From Siphonodentalium dalli (lineage: Eukaryota; Mollusca; Scaphopoda; Gadilida; Siphonodentaliidae): a stretch of DNA of 64,000 nucleotides. Location: NCBI GenBank assembly GCA_032622095.1, contig CP136061.1, forward strand, positions 128,974,754-129,038,753. Direction: 5' to 3'. The notes below the pieces were generated by a model that searched no databases, had not been told where the DNA came from, and saw only the letters and a list, made by a program, of their open reading frames with translations. Position numbers and translations under genes: made by a program. Shown in pieces: positions 35,585 through 48,484 of the stretch (its first letter is position 1; each line of letters opens with the position of its first letter).

Positions 35585-35756
35585 TACTGTATACACCTGT
35601 CAGTTAGCCCATTCTCGAAGATAAGCCCAGTCTGGGTTTTTACTCAGTATTATTTTATTATGGGGGGATTCTCGTGAGTAAGCCCAGTACCCACTTTTTG
35701 AGCAAAAACGTGTACTTGCCCCCCACCTCTGGGCTTACTGACGGGTGTATACAGTA
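35585..35756. mobile_element. 172-bp inverted-repeat element
   Basis: TACTGTATACACCTGTCAGT at the left and ACTGACGGGTGTATACAGTA at the right, about 27-bp imperfect ends. Repeated AAGCCCAGT motifs lie inside. TA may be the target duplication. Confidence 0.7.
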
Positions 35757-36926
35757 GAGACAGGATAGTGGTATACATTGTATGAAGTGTCAAATCTATT
35801 TTCACAAGCGAGTCAGAGTAAATTCATATTACAGGATTTCCTCTATACCGGTAATGTACATGAAGTATATCAGTTCATATAAAACAACTCTCTTTTTCAT
35901 GGTGAGGGCAGTTGTTATCAGCCCTGTTAATTAGCGTGGGCTGAGCAAAAATAAATTCTTTTAGCAAGGCAAATTTCAGAACCTGCCAACATTTTTTGCA
36001 AAGTTGAAACAAATTGCTGCAGACATTGTTAGTATCCCAATATGGAAGTCTGCAGACAGTTTTTTACAGTTGAGATAACAAGGCATATCTTGATATAAAT
36101 CATCAAATTTAAGCCAGACCAATCCAATGTTGGTCTAAGCCAGACCAAACCAACATTGGTCTGTCATGATAATTGTCAAAGTTCCAATAGTAAACTGAAG
36201 ATATATATGTGAATAACATGCAATTACATGTATGTGGATCCGAGTTTGTAGCCACATAGATTGACTTTAATGTTAAAATTTACTGGCATAAGGTAATACA
36301 ATCTTATGACTGTGACATGAAGTTTTGAATTATGTAGTCTGCGAAAAAGTAGAAGAGTTAACAATGTTCTAGCTATGCTTCTTTATCCAACAATGAGAAA
36401 GAGTCCAGCCTTTTATTTTTGTTTTATCAATTTACCATGACTACAGCAGATGGCGAAAAATCATAGTACATACAAAAGGCTATCTGATTCTAATAAATAG
36501 CTCCACGGAGATATGAAATGTATGGTTCCAATTATTGGCATATGCTGCTTTTTGTTATACTTTTTAGCATAATTGATAATGGAATCCAGAAATATTTTCA
36601 CAGTTTTCTTGATTTTTTATGGGACATTCCAATTCACCTCTTGAAGAGGCTGTATCGGCATGGCAGAAATCTGGCTAATGATTTACGTCCATAATCGGTT
36701 GTAGATATTTTTGTATCTAACTTTGGTTTGCTGCGCTATATTTGGGACAGAAATGAAAAGAGCTGCAAAACTGAAGATATGGACTGATTCTACATTATTG
36801 GCATGTCTTCCTTCAATCATCAGACTTAAAGGCCAACTTAATGTTTGAGTCCCCAATTATTTCTATACAGAGTCAGTGTTATTGACTATTGTTCGCATGA
36901 ACAACAAGAGCTACGCTGGGCGTGCA
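35757..36926. other. Intron sequence, little recognised
   Basis: Only a short repeated AAGCCAGACCAA pair at 36112-36165 stands out. Confidence 0.5.
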
Positions 36927-36927
36927 A

Positions 36928-37851
36928 TATACGCCCTCTCTTGGGTCGGCGGAAACTGGTAAAAAAGGGGCATAACTCTGGTAAAAATTGGCGGACGGAA
37001 CTCAAATTTGAACTTGACCTGTGTTTTGGTGGGAGAAAGTAATATACCAAATTATCATTGAATCCGATAAGCTCTAGTAAAGTTATCATCCGGACAACAA
37101 ATTTCAGGGATTTTCTAAGTCAAATTATGTCAAATAAGGGGCATAACTCCGGTGAAAATTGGCGGACGAAACCCAAATTCGAACTTGAGCTGTCTTTTCT
37201 CCTAATAAACCCACATACCAAATTTGATTGAAATCGGTTCACTCTAACTAAAGTTATCATCCGGACAACAAATTTCAGGGATTTTCTAAGTCAAATTACG
37301 CCAAAAAAGGGGCCATAACTCTCGCAAAAATTATCGGATTAAAACGAAATTCGGACTTGAGCTATATTTTGATATATGTAATCCACAAAACGGGTTTTGC
37401 GTATAAACATTCCAAAATCGAGTTATCATCCGGAAACCAAAAAACATAAGAAAAACAGAATTTTCTGAGTCGAAAAAGGGGCATAACTCTGCCAAAAATG
37501 GTCGGACAGAACCCAAGTTCGAACTTGACCTGTGTTTTGGTGGGAGAAAGTAATATACCAAATATGGATTCATTCCGATAAACTATACTAAAGTTATCAT
37601 CCGGACAACAAATTTCAAGGATTTTCTAAGTCAAAAAACGTTAAATAAGGGGCATAACTCCGGTGAAAATTGGCGGGCGGAACCCAAATTCGAACTTGAA
37701 CTTACTTTTCGGCTAATAAACCCACATAACAAATTTTACTAATTTTGGTTCACTCTAACTAAAGTTATCATCCGGACAACAGGTTAACGGACGGACGCCC
37801 GGATGGACAGACCAATACTATAATACGGCCTTTTTTTCAAAAGGGCGTATA
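36928..37851 (+). repeat. Modular array capped by terminal inverted repeats (924 bp)
   Basis: Five units (near 36965, 37137, 37308, 37476, 37648; period 166-172 bp) share GGGGCATAACTC, AAATTCGAACTTGA and AAGTTATCATCCGGACAAC. The array is followed by ACGGACGGACGCCCGGATGG. The left edge is TATACGCCC and the right edge GGGCGTATA, an exact 9-bp inverted pair, so the array is a bounded element. Confidence 0.85.
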
Positions 37852-37909
37852 AAAAGATAATATATATATATATTCCACCAGGATACAGAATAGCTGTGGC
37901 CTAGGAGTG

Positions 37910-38105
37910 TCCACCAAGTGATAGATTCTCAGATTCACCCATAGGGCTCCGACAACCCGTGGTTGAGATATCTGTCCAGACGGAAATATCTGCCCAGACG
38001 AACGGACGGAACGGACGGCTTGATGGACGGAAAAAAATGATCAGAGGCAAGTGATCCAGTACATGTATACCCACCATTTCCTTTGGTCATGGGGGTATAA
38101 TTAAG
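37910..38105. repeat. Fragment of a modular element (GACGGAACGGACGG end)
   Basis: CCAGACGAACGGACGGAACG, then ATGTATACCCACC and CATGGGGGTATAATTA, the terminal style seen at 14519-15116. Confidence 0.6.
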
Positions 38106-38695
38106 AACGGACAAAACCACTCAGATCAAATGTTGGTACCTTGACAAAAACAATGTGTTCACAGTTTATTCAGCCAGATAAGTTGATAATACACTGTTCT
38201 GGAGCTTCCACTTTCAAATAGAATACATGTATATGTAGAATATTTTGTACATAATGTGATCTGGCGATTCGAACATTAAGCAGGCTTTTAAAGGGGCAGG
38301 CATAGTTTTTCATCTCAAGAAAAATGGACATATGAGCGGTTATTCCCCAATCTAGCCCCCAAAATTTGTGGAAAATCAACTTACCACGTTATATAAATAT
38401 TGGACCATACAATGATAAATGATAGTAATTATGATCTGTTGCAGACATTCAAACCAGACAAACAGATGGATGGACAGAGCTCTGAACTATATACCTTGTC
38501 CGAACATCCTCAGTGGGCCAGGGGAACAATAAAATGATGAACAAATATGTCTTATAACCGCCATGTGCTAGACAGTAGACAATTAAGGATCAATATGTCA
38601 ATAATTACACAATTACATGTTTTATAGTATGCAACATATATCCAAACTGAGAATTGTCTATAGTACATTAAGCAACTAGAAATGTCAATAGTATA
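38106..38695. other. Intron sequence, one module fragment
   Basis: CCAGACAAACAGATGGATGG near 38453 is a module tail. Otherwise nothing recognised. Confidence 0.45.
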
Positions 38696-38950
38696 TTAAC
38701 CTTTTCTATACTAAATACTCATTGATGAGTTGGTTCCTTAGGAAATGTATAGATAATAAGTTCAACAAACGACCATAGGTCATTTGTTGAACTTATCATC
38801 CGAACATTTCCCTCCAATTAATAGAACTCCTCCTACAATTTAAATATCTGGTGTCTGCTTATTTTTTTCTGAAAACCCCTTTAAATGAATAATAGACCAT
38901 TCCAATGAATACTTTTATAACTGAGCAACCTCTGCATCAGAGAGGGTTAA
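38696..38950. mobile_element. Family C TTAA element, uninterrupted reference copy
   Basis: TTAACCTTTTCTATAC at the left, AGAGAGGGTTAA at the right, 255 bp. The internal hairpin AATAAGTTCAACAAACGAC and complement lie at about 38756-38802. It defines the family used to read 14429-15480. Confidence 0.82.
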
Positions 38951-40574
38951 ATTCAACAAAGAGGGATGAGAATGAGATAATACTGTGGGGTATCCTAATT
39001 ATTTCTTTGTGATCTGTTCACGCACACACTAGTGACAATGCAGCATAGCGGTATATGTAAAACCACCCATGTACAATCTGTGTTCTATTGACGTCATACT
39101 AAATCACACTGAATATCATGTCTATTTACATCAGTGATCTTCTCCAAAAGGTTTTTGTGTTCGTTTTACGATGGTGTATGGTCCAGTACCATGCTATCTA
39201 TGGGAGCTCAATAATGAAATATTGAAATAAATCTGGCTGAATCATTCATCTCTGATCATTTATTCCCCAAGTCTGTGTTCACTGCTTCACACCGCTGGGT
39301 TTACGACTTGATAAGGCTGTCAAATGCACACAGTTACCAAGTCTCACTCGTATATATGTGATTTTTCCATATAAGGAAGGCCTTCTGACCTTGATGTGCA
39401 TATTCTCCCAGACAGTCTAGCATAACTCCTATTAGAAAAGGCATGAGACTATCTAGCATGTGATACCCATCCAAGATTTAACAAGAGCACTGCTGCGTAT
39501 TGCTAATATGCGAGTTGAGTTTCAAATTGATGAACAAATAATGAACAAAGTGCAACAACTCACAATAACTAGTCAAAATTGCCAGAGTTAAAATTGAATT
39601 TAACCTGTAGTGTTGAGAATAAAACAATACATTAATCTGTTATAAAGTAAAGTTATGATGTCAATGGGCAGATAAATCATTAATATAAACAGCTTTTTTT
39701 CGAACTGGCAAATCAAAGTACCAGTTTTCAGAAAATATTAATTATAAGTAATTGGTTAAAATATTTTGCCAAATTTTTTTAGAAGGACTTTATTTTTCAT
39801 GTATCTTATTTCGGAAGTGGGTATGTATTCATACTATGGTCATGAGGCATGTTCGACAAAACTAAACTCCAGAATGACATCACAAAATGGAACTCCCATG
39901 TCCATTGATTTAGGACGAAAGGTGGAATTTATAATCGGAGACGGACCAATGCCATTAATATTTCTCTCAGCCTCACCTCCTTGTCGTTGATTCTGACATT
40001 TGATAGGAGGAATTTGCAACTTTGACCCACAATGTTGCAAAAAACAATGCAGCCGACCACATGTGTGCTACATGTGCACACTAATAAAAATATAGTTGTG
40101 TGCTTGAGCATTGTGACATGGTCTATTGCCCTACTGTTCAACTGAATTCTCAAAGTTTCCTTCTGATTGACTGATTGTACTTTTTCTTCAATCGCTAAAT
40201 ATATCACAGATTGTTTATTAGCAATAGATGTGACAGTGCTAAATGGAGGTTGTGGAGCAGCTCTTAAGAAAATAAATACCCTTTTGTGCTATCACATTCG
40301 CATTGACAATTTTGAAGTATTTGAATTAACCATTCATTGTTTAAAAGTCGGATCGAATACGAATTGAATAACTATAAGTCGAATTGAATAACAAAACAAA
40401 TATAAAATATTAGCAGGGCCTTGCAGGAAGTGGAATATTTTCATTCGTGGTGAAAGTTTGTATATAGTTGGTGAAATTACTGGCAATTTTCATGGCTTGG
40501 AATATTTATAATCTCTTAAACAAAGTGATTCTCATCCATATTAACACAAATCATACATGGTCATCTCCCTGACA
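38951..40574. other. Intron sequence, nothing recognised
   Basis: Low-complexity AT-rich sequence with no element identified. Confidence 0.45.
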
Positions 40575-40936
40575 ACAGGGACCCGCCTCAAGGTTTCAAA
40601 TTGTGTGACTTCTCCCTGTTTGGTTATTAAGGAGAAGTGGACTGATCAGGGAGAACTAACAAAGGCTGAAGTTCAAATTACACCTTCAACATCACACTTC
40701 TATGATCCAATAAGTATTAAGCAACACAAGAGCCCATTTATAAAACCATTACAATGAGTAAGAACACTATTATAATGAGTGAATTATATTCATATACTTT
40801 AAATATGCTGTTGGGACATGTGCATACTGGTTTTTGAACCAGAGAAGTCACTTCTCCCTGGGACAAAAATAGGGAAAAGTGGCACATTTTAGGGAGAATA
40901 TATGGCTCCCAAGTCGCCATCTAGGCTGGTCCCTGT
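40575..40936. mobile_element. 362-bp element with ACAGGGACC ends
   Basis: ACAGGGACCCGCCTCAAGG at the left, and the right end reads inward as ACAGGGACCAGCCTAGATGG. Subterminal GTGACTTCTCCCTG blocks are inverted on both sides. A related end occurs at 49464-49580. Confidence 0.7.
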
Positions 40937-42725
40937 CTGACAATACTAACTCAGGGTTAGCTATGATAAATATTTTACTGAGTAAACAGCCAGATGAGAT
41001 CTGTAGCTTAATCTTGAAAATTATATATAAAAAAAAGTTCCAAAAATAATAATTTGGGGGAATACTAATAACTTGACAATTGTTTGAGGTACCGGTAAAC
41101 CTCATTTACATGTACACATGCATCATATTCATTAATTGCGTGTCTAACAACTGTTTACTTTTTTTCTGGTTGTCTTCAATTAATACCAATTCCAAACATG
41201 AACTGGTGCACATCTGTGGTCAGGATAACTGAGAAATTCAGTTGAAGCGTTGAATTCGAGTACAGGAACAAAACAGCAATTCAAGTACTTTCAAGGGAGA
41301 CTTTAATAGGAAAATTCAAATAAGGCCTGATAAGGCTGGGACTACATGTAATTCAATATATTCATGAGTAAAAATTCAGAGAATGTTCGGTCCATATTGA
41401 AGTACTCTATATTAGGACAGTTCTAATACTTTTATAGCTAAGGCCTAAAATAAAATATGTTTGTTTCCGGTAACGGAGGGAAAATAATTTCAATTTTAAA
41501 AAAAACATTCTTAAATGACGTACATGTTACATTAATTCTGAATATATGCCTCTGGTAGCACATATAACATACATGTAACAGGACCCAGTGAGCATATTAT
41601 TGCAAGTATTGGAAAGGATAATGAAGCCTATATGTATTACAAATTCATTTATTTCTTTGAATATGGCCTAGAAATGACTGGGATAAGCCCAAACTGGGCA
41701 CATTTGTCACCGATTGGGGCACAGGTGTTCGGGATCTTTTTTTTTAGATTGACATTGATCAGGATTTGAATATGAGATTAGATTTTCTCAAAGTGGTTTC
41801 GTGTTATCATATTTTATGGATGTTAATTTTGAAGAATAATGTCTCAGGAAGTGAAGTGCCATCAACAAAATTGGTATTTGGAAGAAAAAAAAAATCATTT
41901 CCCTAATTGATGTGATTTTCTCGAAAATCTAGTTGGGATATGTCTTGTACATGTATATAAATTATAATATTTTTTTTTTTTAAAGTTCCTGGACCCCACA
42001 GGGATAAAATTAATCGGGGTAGAGGTCTCAAATAGGGAGGCGTGGGTTACCGGAAACATCACTATTTGTTTTTTTTTAGGCCTAGCACACTTTCATCAAA
42101 TTCATGTGTAGTCGACAGACTCTCTAACCATGGTCACTATATTGATTTTGGAAGCATTCTCTGTGGACAAGATGCCATTATTCTATATAAATCCCTCAGC
42201 ATACCCGCCAGTACATTAGTATCACAAGGGAATTGTTTTTGCACAAATGAAACAATTATGTATATCAGTGAGGGCGAGAGTGTGTACAAGTGGAAATTAT
42301 CCATAGCTAAGCTATCAAGGTGGACGCCACTAATGTCAACATTATAAAGACATATAACCTACTTATTTCACTACTTCAAACTCACATTTTACTGCTGAGC
42401 CACCACCATTCGCTATTTGCATTTGGACATCCCAATGACATTGCATGCAAATGCAATGACATTGCATGCAATAAAATCAATTTATATTTACATGGGATAT
42501 GGGATACATGTAGATCATGACAATGACATTAATTAATACCAGTCTGTAAGAATAGCGATTTGACTTTAAAATAATTTGCATAGATCAGTACATCATAATG
42601 GCTGCAATGGATATTCCCAGATAAAACTATCTCATATAATAAAACTACAAAAAATATTTTGTATTTCTGATCAAAAGGTAACTAAAATTTAGAAAAAGAA
42701 ATCTTTGACTTTTAATAAATAACTG
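40937..42725. other. Intron sequence, nothing recognised
   Basis: Frames of 66-101 codons (42042-42347, 42320-42520) show no domain. There are no strong repeats apart from a GACATTGCATGCAAATGCAA motif near 42437. Confidence 0.45.
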
Positions 42726-42727
42726 TT

Positions 42728-43016
42728 ATGTATTACTTTAGGATATCATTCCATCAACAAAGTCACAAGCTTTGAATAATTCCAACACTGTTTATTTTGA
42801 TATATTAATTAGTACATGGTCAAGGAAAAAATAATTATTAAGTTCTAAAATATTAATGCATTCTCATAATCTTAATTTAGATAGCAGCTTCTTGTTTGGA
42901 TATGATACCCATTACGCTTCACTGATACACTCAATTATGATAAAATATATTGAGTGTAATGGAAGTTCAGGCTGGAGGCTACATCAATGATTCATGAGCA
43001 CATTTCACAATATCTG
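42728..43016 (+). repeat. Direct duplication, copy 1
   Basis: Matches 43538-43816 along its length (CAACAAAGTCACAAGCTTTG, GGAAGTTCAGGCTGGAGGCT). The copies are about 810 bp apart and flank a family B composite. Confidence 0.88.
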
Positions 43017-43073
43017 AGGTATACCTGTACTGTCCGATCATGAATGTTTGAAGCCTTGAAATAAAGTGTCTTT

Positions 43074-43440
43074 CATTTGCAGAATGAGGTCCCGAGATGG
43101 TATATTTAGTGACGCTATCCTGCACAGTGGGCTAGCATCACCAAATTCACCCTCTGGGGACCTCATTCCACTTAGGCCTCAACTGCTATGGAAAACATAA
43201 GATCAGCTTGAACTTCCCCAGTTGAAGTTGGTGATGTTCACCCATTAGTCACTTTGATTATGCATTTTATCTTCTGCAATTTAGTGGATATAGAAACTGA
43301 ACAGAAAGGAAAAAGCAACTAAAACAATTTTAATTTGAGACTATATATACTTCGCAGAAGATGAGGCCAAAGCAGAATGAGGTCCCCATAGGAATGGGAT
43401 ATCATCATCCCAATATTGTGCCCCAGACACTTTGTCTCAT
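43074..43440. mobile_element. Family B composite (hairpin, body, half hairpin)
   Basis: Hairpin 43084-43168 (GAATGAGGTCCCGAGATGG to CTGGGGACCTCATTC), then the body in reverse orientation to 24820-24990. It ends AAGCAGAATGAGGTCCCC. It lies between the two copies of the direct duplication. Confidence 0.7.
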
Positions 43441-43537
43441 ATAAGAAAAGTTAGAAAACTGCATCAATATTCTTTATTTAAGCCCATAAGGTAAATGAAG
43501 TTTACAAAAATAATCTTATGATTTAAAAAAAATTAAT

Positions 43538-43816
43538 TCATGTATTACTTTAAAATATCATTCCATCAACAAAGTCACAAGCTTTGAATATTTCCAATGC
43601 TGTTACTTTGATATATTAATTAGTACAAAATCATTATTAAGTTCTAAATGTTTTATGAATTCTCAATGTAACATAATCTTAAATTAGATGGCAGCTTCTT
43701 GTTCGAGTATGATACCCATTGCGCTTCACTGATAAACTTAATTATGATCAAATAGATTGAGTGTAATGGAAGTTCAGGCTGGAGGCTACATCAATGATTA
43801 ATGAGCACATTTCAGC
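43538..43816 (+). repeat. Direct duplication, copy 2
   Basis: Partner of 42728-43016, with scattered small indels. Confidence 0.88.
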
Positions 43817-44486
43817 ATAATGAATCTAACGATCTGGTGAACATAACAGTCTTACCTGATGAAACCTGGACATAATTATACAGGTAGGATGATTTGTGAA
43901 AGGTGTATATAATATGTGTGATCTGTGAAAAACATCACAAGCTATACAGATTAGCCAATAAAGCTAATATGAAGTATCTAAGAAGTACATTAACGTGGGT
44001 ACATGCATGAGGACTGATCTGGCTAGGATCTTTGTAAGGTTGGATCTCGGTATAGAGTGTACAGAAAACATATGCTACGGATTGGTCTTATCCACAGGGG
44101 ATCTCGGACAGATGAGGCCTCATGAGGATACATACAGAAAGATTAACATTGTCAGCTGTGGTTAATCCCTAAGTATCAGTACACATGAACCGAATAGTAT
44201 TTCAGAATGCTAGCATTGAATGAAGTTATATTTCAAGTGCAATTGGTGTGGTCGCATGTTTTAAACATAATTTGTCAAACCAGTCCTTTAATATTCTATG
44301 TGCTCGTTCCCAAAACTGAGCTTTTATTTTCTCATTACCCTGCATCCTGATTTATCCAACTTGTCAAATGATAAAATTTCCATCACACAAAGTAGATAAA
44401 ATAAGTTATTTTGTTCAAACAGTTTTGTTTTCACATTTGTTTCTTTTGCAAAAGTTATATGAAACTAAAAACACCTCAAAATAAGT
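43817..44486. other. Intron sequence, nothing recognised
   Basis: No frames or repeats recognised. Confidence 0.45.
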
Positions 44487-44624
44487 TACAGTAATGCCCG
44501 AAGTACATGTATATGACACTTTAACCACAGCAGAATTATGGGAAATTTTTCAGGATTTAGTCGGAAATATGGCTTGCTGCCATTCATCGGAAAGCTCTCA
44601 CCGATTATTTAGGACATTACTGTA
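44487..44624. mobile_element. Family A MITE, copy 12 (right arm mostly deleted)
   Basis: Left TACAGTAATGCCCGAAGTAC; after AAGCTCTCACC it jumps to CGATTATTTAGGACATTACT. Both tips remain. Confidence 0.85.
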
Positions 44625-44828
44625 GTTCCCCTTAACAGGTTTCACTGTGTGTCAAGCATCCTGTTGCCAATTGTTGTGAAATTTAACATGTATAATAAAT
44701 ATCATAAGACTGATGAAGAGTGATAATGTTAACCCACTGAGTGATTGCATGCTTGAATGGGGACTGTTTATGTGGAGGTAGTGCTGAGTTCAAAAGTCAC
44801 AAAACAATTATGAGGATACACAGCTCAT

Positions 44829-44897
44829 TTAACCCTTTCAGTGCCAAGTCCGATTTTTGTATGATACAAAAATCAGACTTGGCACTGAAAGGGTTAA
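44829..44897. mobile_element. Minimal TTAA hairpin (69 bp)
   Basis: TTAACCCTTTCAGTGCCAAG, then TCCGATTTTTGTAT, and immediately the complementary strand back to TTAA. It is the 29640-29801 element reduced to its two arms with almost no loop. Confidence 0.88.
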
Positions 44898-45458
44898 AGA
44901 CATATTATGGACTTGTTCGGGTGCATGTAACTGACTAGTTAGTTTTCAGTGGCTATGCCAACTGGAAGGATGTAGCATTCTACTAGTAATGCCTACAGTT
45001 TTAAGCAAATCAATCATAACACTCCCTAGAAAACATTGTGCAAACTAGGGCCAATTGAAAATATTTTCTTCTTGATTTGGGAGGCAACTATCGGAGATAA
45101 ACTAACGGAAACAATTTTACCATCGAGAGTCATTGCATTTAATTAATATATATGAATGACAGCATGTTTTGTCACTTATAATATTTGTAAAAATAAATAC
45201 TTTAAACAAGATTATTCTCCATTTCTATTTGATCACCCTACCGCAGTATTTCACATCACTTTAAAGACTCTTGCGATGAACAGCTTTAATACATGTAGTT
45301 TGGCATGTAACCCCATGCCATGTCAGGGCGACACCATGCCCTTTTTGTAATGAGTAGAGACTGAATCAAATACTGACTAACTGCATAATTCAGGAATGTC
45401 ATGATGTGTAGTGCCATTCTCCACTTGTTTGTCAACTGCTGACTCCACACATTCCCAT

Positions 45459-46161
45459 TAGGCTTGCCATGATTATTTGATTAATTGACTAACATTCGAA
45501 AATTGTGGTAGTCCATGGTTATTTACTTTCGCCGAAGAATCGACCGAGGGGGGATGTGTATGGTTATGGTGTATGTAATCAGGACTATATAGATGCATGG
45601 TTGCCATGCCTGGAAGTAACAGAACTTTAACAGCATATGAAGCACAATTTACCACCTGACAGCCTGTTCTCTCATCATCCCCGTCACCCCCATAAAAGCT
45701 CAAATATCTGCCACTGTTAACCGACATGTCCTCGTTAACTTCAGCACAAGTACACGCCTTTCGGCACAGTTTCACACCTTTAGCTGACTGCCAAAATATG
45801 GATCAGCTTTACTTCATTCAATTTTGCACAGTTACTGTCTTTTCGTGTGTGCAGTTTGCAGAAACATCGGGCTCAAATTCTGGGCACTATATAGTAGTAA
45901 GAGCATGTTTATAACTACAGCGGGACGAATGAGAACATGAGTATTCCTTGTTGTATATGTATATGAAATAAAACAAGGAACACTGACAGTTTTAACTGTG
46001 TTCAGAATGGAAATAAAGTAGTTATCGTAATTTCGCATTTATCACTTGTTTACCTGGATGTGATATACATGTAGGGTGCATATGTTAATGATTAATCGAC
46101 TAACCGTTGAACATAACGATCAGGTAATCGATTCTGAAAACTCATAGTTGTGGCAACCCTA
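45459..46161. mobile_element. Non-autonomous hAT element (703 bp) with 8-bp target duplication
   Basis: Exact ATTCCCAT on both sides (45451-45458 and 46162-46169). The ends TAGGCTTGCCA and TGGCAACCCTA form the terminal inverted repeat with one mismatch. An 8-bp duplication and TAGGGTTGCCA-like ends are hAT characters. Subterminal TTAATTGACTAAC and TTAATCGACTAACC are also shared. Frames of up to 100 codons inside show no transposase. Confidence 0.88.
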
Positions 46162-47530
46162 ATTCCCATAGGTGCCAAGTCACCACAGAGAGGTTCACCT
46201 GTCATTAACTGAGTATTCTGCTGGCAACTGAACATTCCCAAATAATCAGCAAACATGAAAATATTCTCTCTGAGTCAACCCAGTGATTTTGTGATTTTTG
46301 GAAATTTGACTCTTCCCTAATCGATTGATGTTAAATCAATCAAACAGCCACTCACCAAATCATTAGTCATTTATAAGATATGTTGATAACATAGATGTAT
46401 AAGAAATTATCCTCGCAAAGTTTCATCGCATTCTGGCTAAGACATATAAAAATAGGTGTTTAGATGTATTATCAGTACATGGTAGTTGGTACAAATTTGT
46501 TATTAAATATTTGCTTAAATTTAGGTTGTTGATCATAATTATAATATTTATATCAGTGAATGTTAGCAATATGGTTGGGACTAAATTTGATATGTGGTAT
46601 TAATCGATTAATCTAGATCGCAAGTCAATACCCAATGGTCCCCATATCACTCATATTACAATTTTTGTATCAGTTGTTAAAAACAATGGAGAGAACACTA
46701 GTAAATCTGTCTAAACATGTAGTATACCAGGGTTACCACTATGGTTTGGGGGGAATGGGACCCCCTATAGCCTCTGGATGAAATGTCAATTGCAAATATC
46801 TACTGGTATTAGTAAACCTGTTTAATAACCAAATGCTGAACACCTACGGTAATATAACTTTATAAGCAGACAAAGTCAAGGAATTGTAATTGTGTTTTTT
46901 AACAAAGTGAAGGGTTGAGTAATGTTACTTGGAACTGCATAGCATTTACATTACACATACATGTATAATAGGCACCTTATATTGCAATGAAAATGTCAAT
47001 TTAACTTTAAACTAAGTGTACTGACAATTTTTTGTACTGCAACAAACGGTAGAGGAAACTATTTTGAAAATCGCAATTTATTTCTATGTCCGACTTCACC
47101 ACATTCATGACAACATTTTAATACAATGAAACATTCCTGATGAACCTCAGCAACAGACCTGGTCTATATACAATCTACATATAATCATAAATCAGAACAG
47201 TGATGAGTGATGACAACCACTCAGGAGGTAACCAGGCAGAATCAACCAGGTGGCTGAAAGTGATGCCCACTTCGATTTCTTTCAGAATAAGGCAAACATT
47301 GTAAAGTGTATAGTCCGAAAAAGAATAATTTTTCCGCAGAATGCTTCATTAATGATACGTATTAGCTGGCAAATTTGTTAAAATTCCCTGTTGGTTTTAA
47401 TTAGTGGCAGATACAAAGGTGATGTAGGCATTAATCTGTTGATTGTGTCCGGAAATATGTAGGGGCAAATGGGGCTAGGGAAAGGGACCTTAAAAGGGAC
47501 CTGCTGCCCCTCTAGCAGAAACTCTTTGAG
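46162..47530. other. Intron sequence, nothing recognised
   Basis: No element or coding similarity found. ATGTA-rich spacer. Confidence 0.45.
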
Positions 47531-47674
47531 TACAGTAATGCTCTAAGTAATCGACTTCTTAACCACAGCAGAATTATGGGTAACTTTTCAGGATTTAGTC
47601 AGAAATATGGCTTGTTGCCATTCATCGGAAAGCTCTCTGTGGTTAAGAAGTCGATTACTTAGAGCATTACTGTA
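47531..47674. mobile_element. Family A MITE, copy 13 (inner right arm deleted)
   Basis: TACAGTAATGCTCTAAGTAA and AGAGCATTACTGTA tips. The left arm is complete to GGAAAGCTCTC and then joins directly to CTGTGGTTAAGAAG. Confidence 0.88.
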
Positions 47675-48484
47675 TATACCATTTCATTATCATAGAATAT
47701 GCTGGACCATGTGGACCATGGCAAGAAAAGATTGAGCTGTTATCACTGAAACGTTTATGGTACATTTGTACTACATAATTTTGATGACTAAATCGAAGAG
47801 AAAGTGGTGTGTGAAGTTTTGAAATAGTTTCATGCTATGATAACGCAATATACAGGCCTTAAACTCCATCAAATTTTGCGAGAATCAAAACATAGCTTTT
47901 CTACAGGGAATCAAGACTTTTTACTGGAAACGAAATGATTTCCAGACAGTCACGCATTATCCAACTTTTGTGATTGAAGTTGTATTGTTTATGACTTCAA
48001 TGTATCTTTTTGGGACATACAATGCTCGTAGAAAGGTAGTTCAGGTATTTATCAACCTATTTTGATACTGGGAAAAATTCAATCGCGAATAATATTCTAA
48101 AGGTGTATTTTGAAATGCAAACTGCCATGCGGTGTAACTTCACCAAAGAGTTCATGAGCATTATACATGTAAGTCAATTTCATGTTTAAGTTGACAGTAC
48201 CAACAAAAGGTAAGAAAGAGTTCTATTGGAACACAGTATATGGAAAGCAGGATATTTTAATGCTAACACTAACAACTAGAGCATTGCTCATTTGGCTTCA
48301 AACAACATAAACAGAAATTCATGTCCACAGTGCAACACTGTTAATCACAAATGGCACACCACTTTCTGTAAGAGTATAATCGCAGCTAATATAACATTGA
48401 AATGTTTACCTCAGAAAATGACCATCTATTGTATAAAATAATAATTTGAGTCAGAGTAGCAAAGAAGTAGTCAAATGTACTCAC
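47675..48484. other. Intron sequence next to SLMAP exon 1, nothing recognised
   Basis: No repeat or frame identified. Confidence 0.45.

Larger units (their letters stand above)
29505..48484 (-). other. SLMAP: SLMAP intron 1 (18,980 bp)
   Basis: Bounded by donor GTGAGT at 48484 and acceptor TTTCAG at 29505, and in phase 0. It splits the FHA domain between its first and second halves. No host exon was recognised inside. Its bulk is transposable elements: three TTAA elements, three family A MITEs, one hAT, and at least five modular tandem arrays, each listed separately. Confidence 0.85.
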
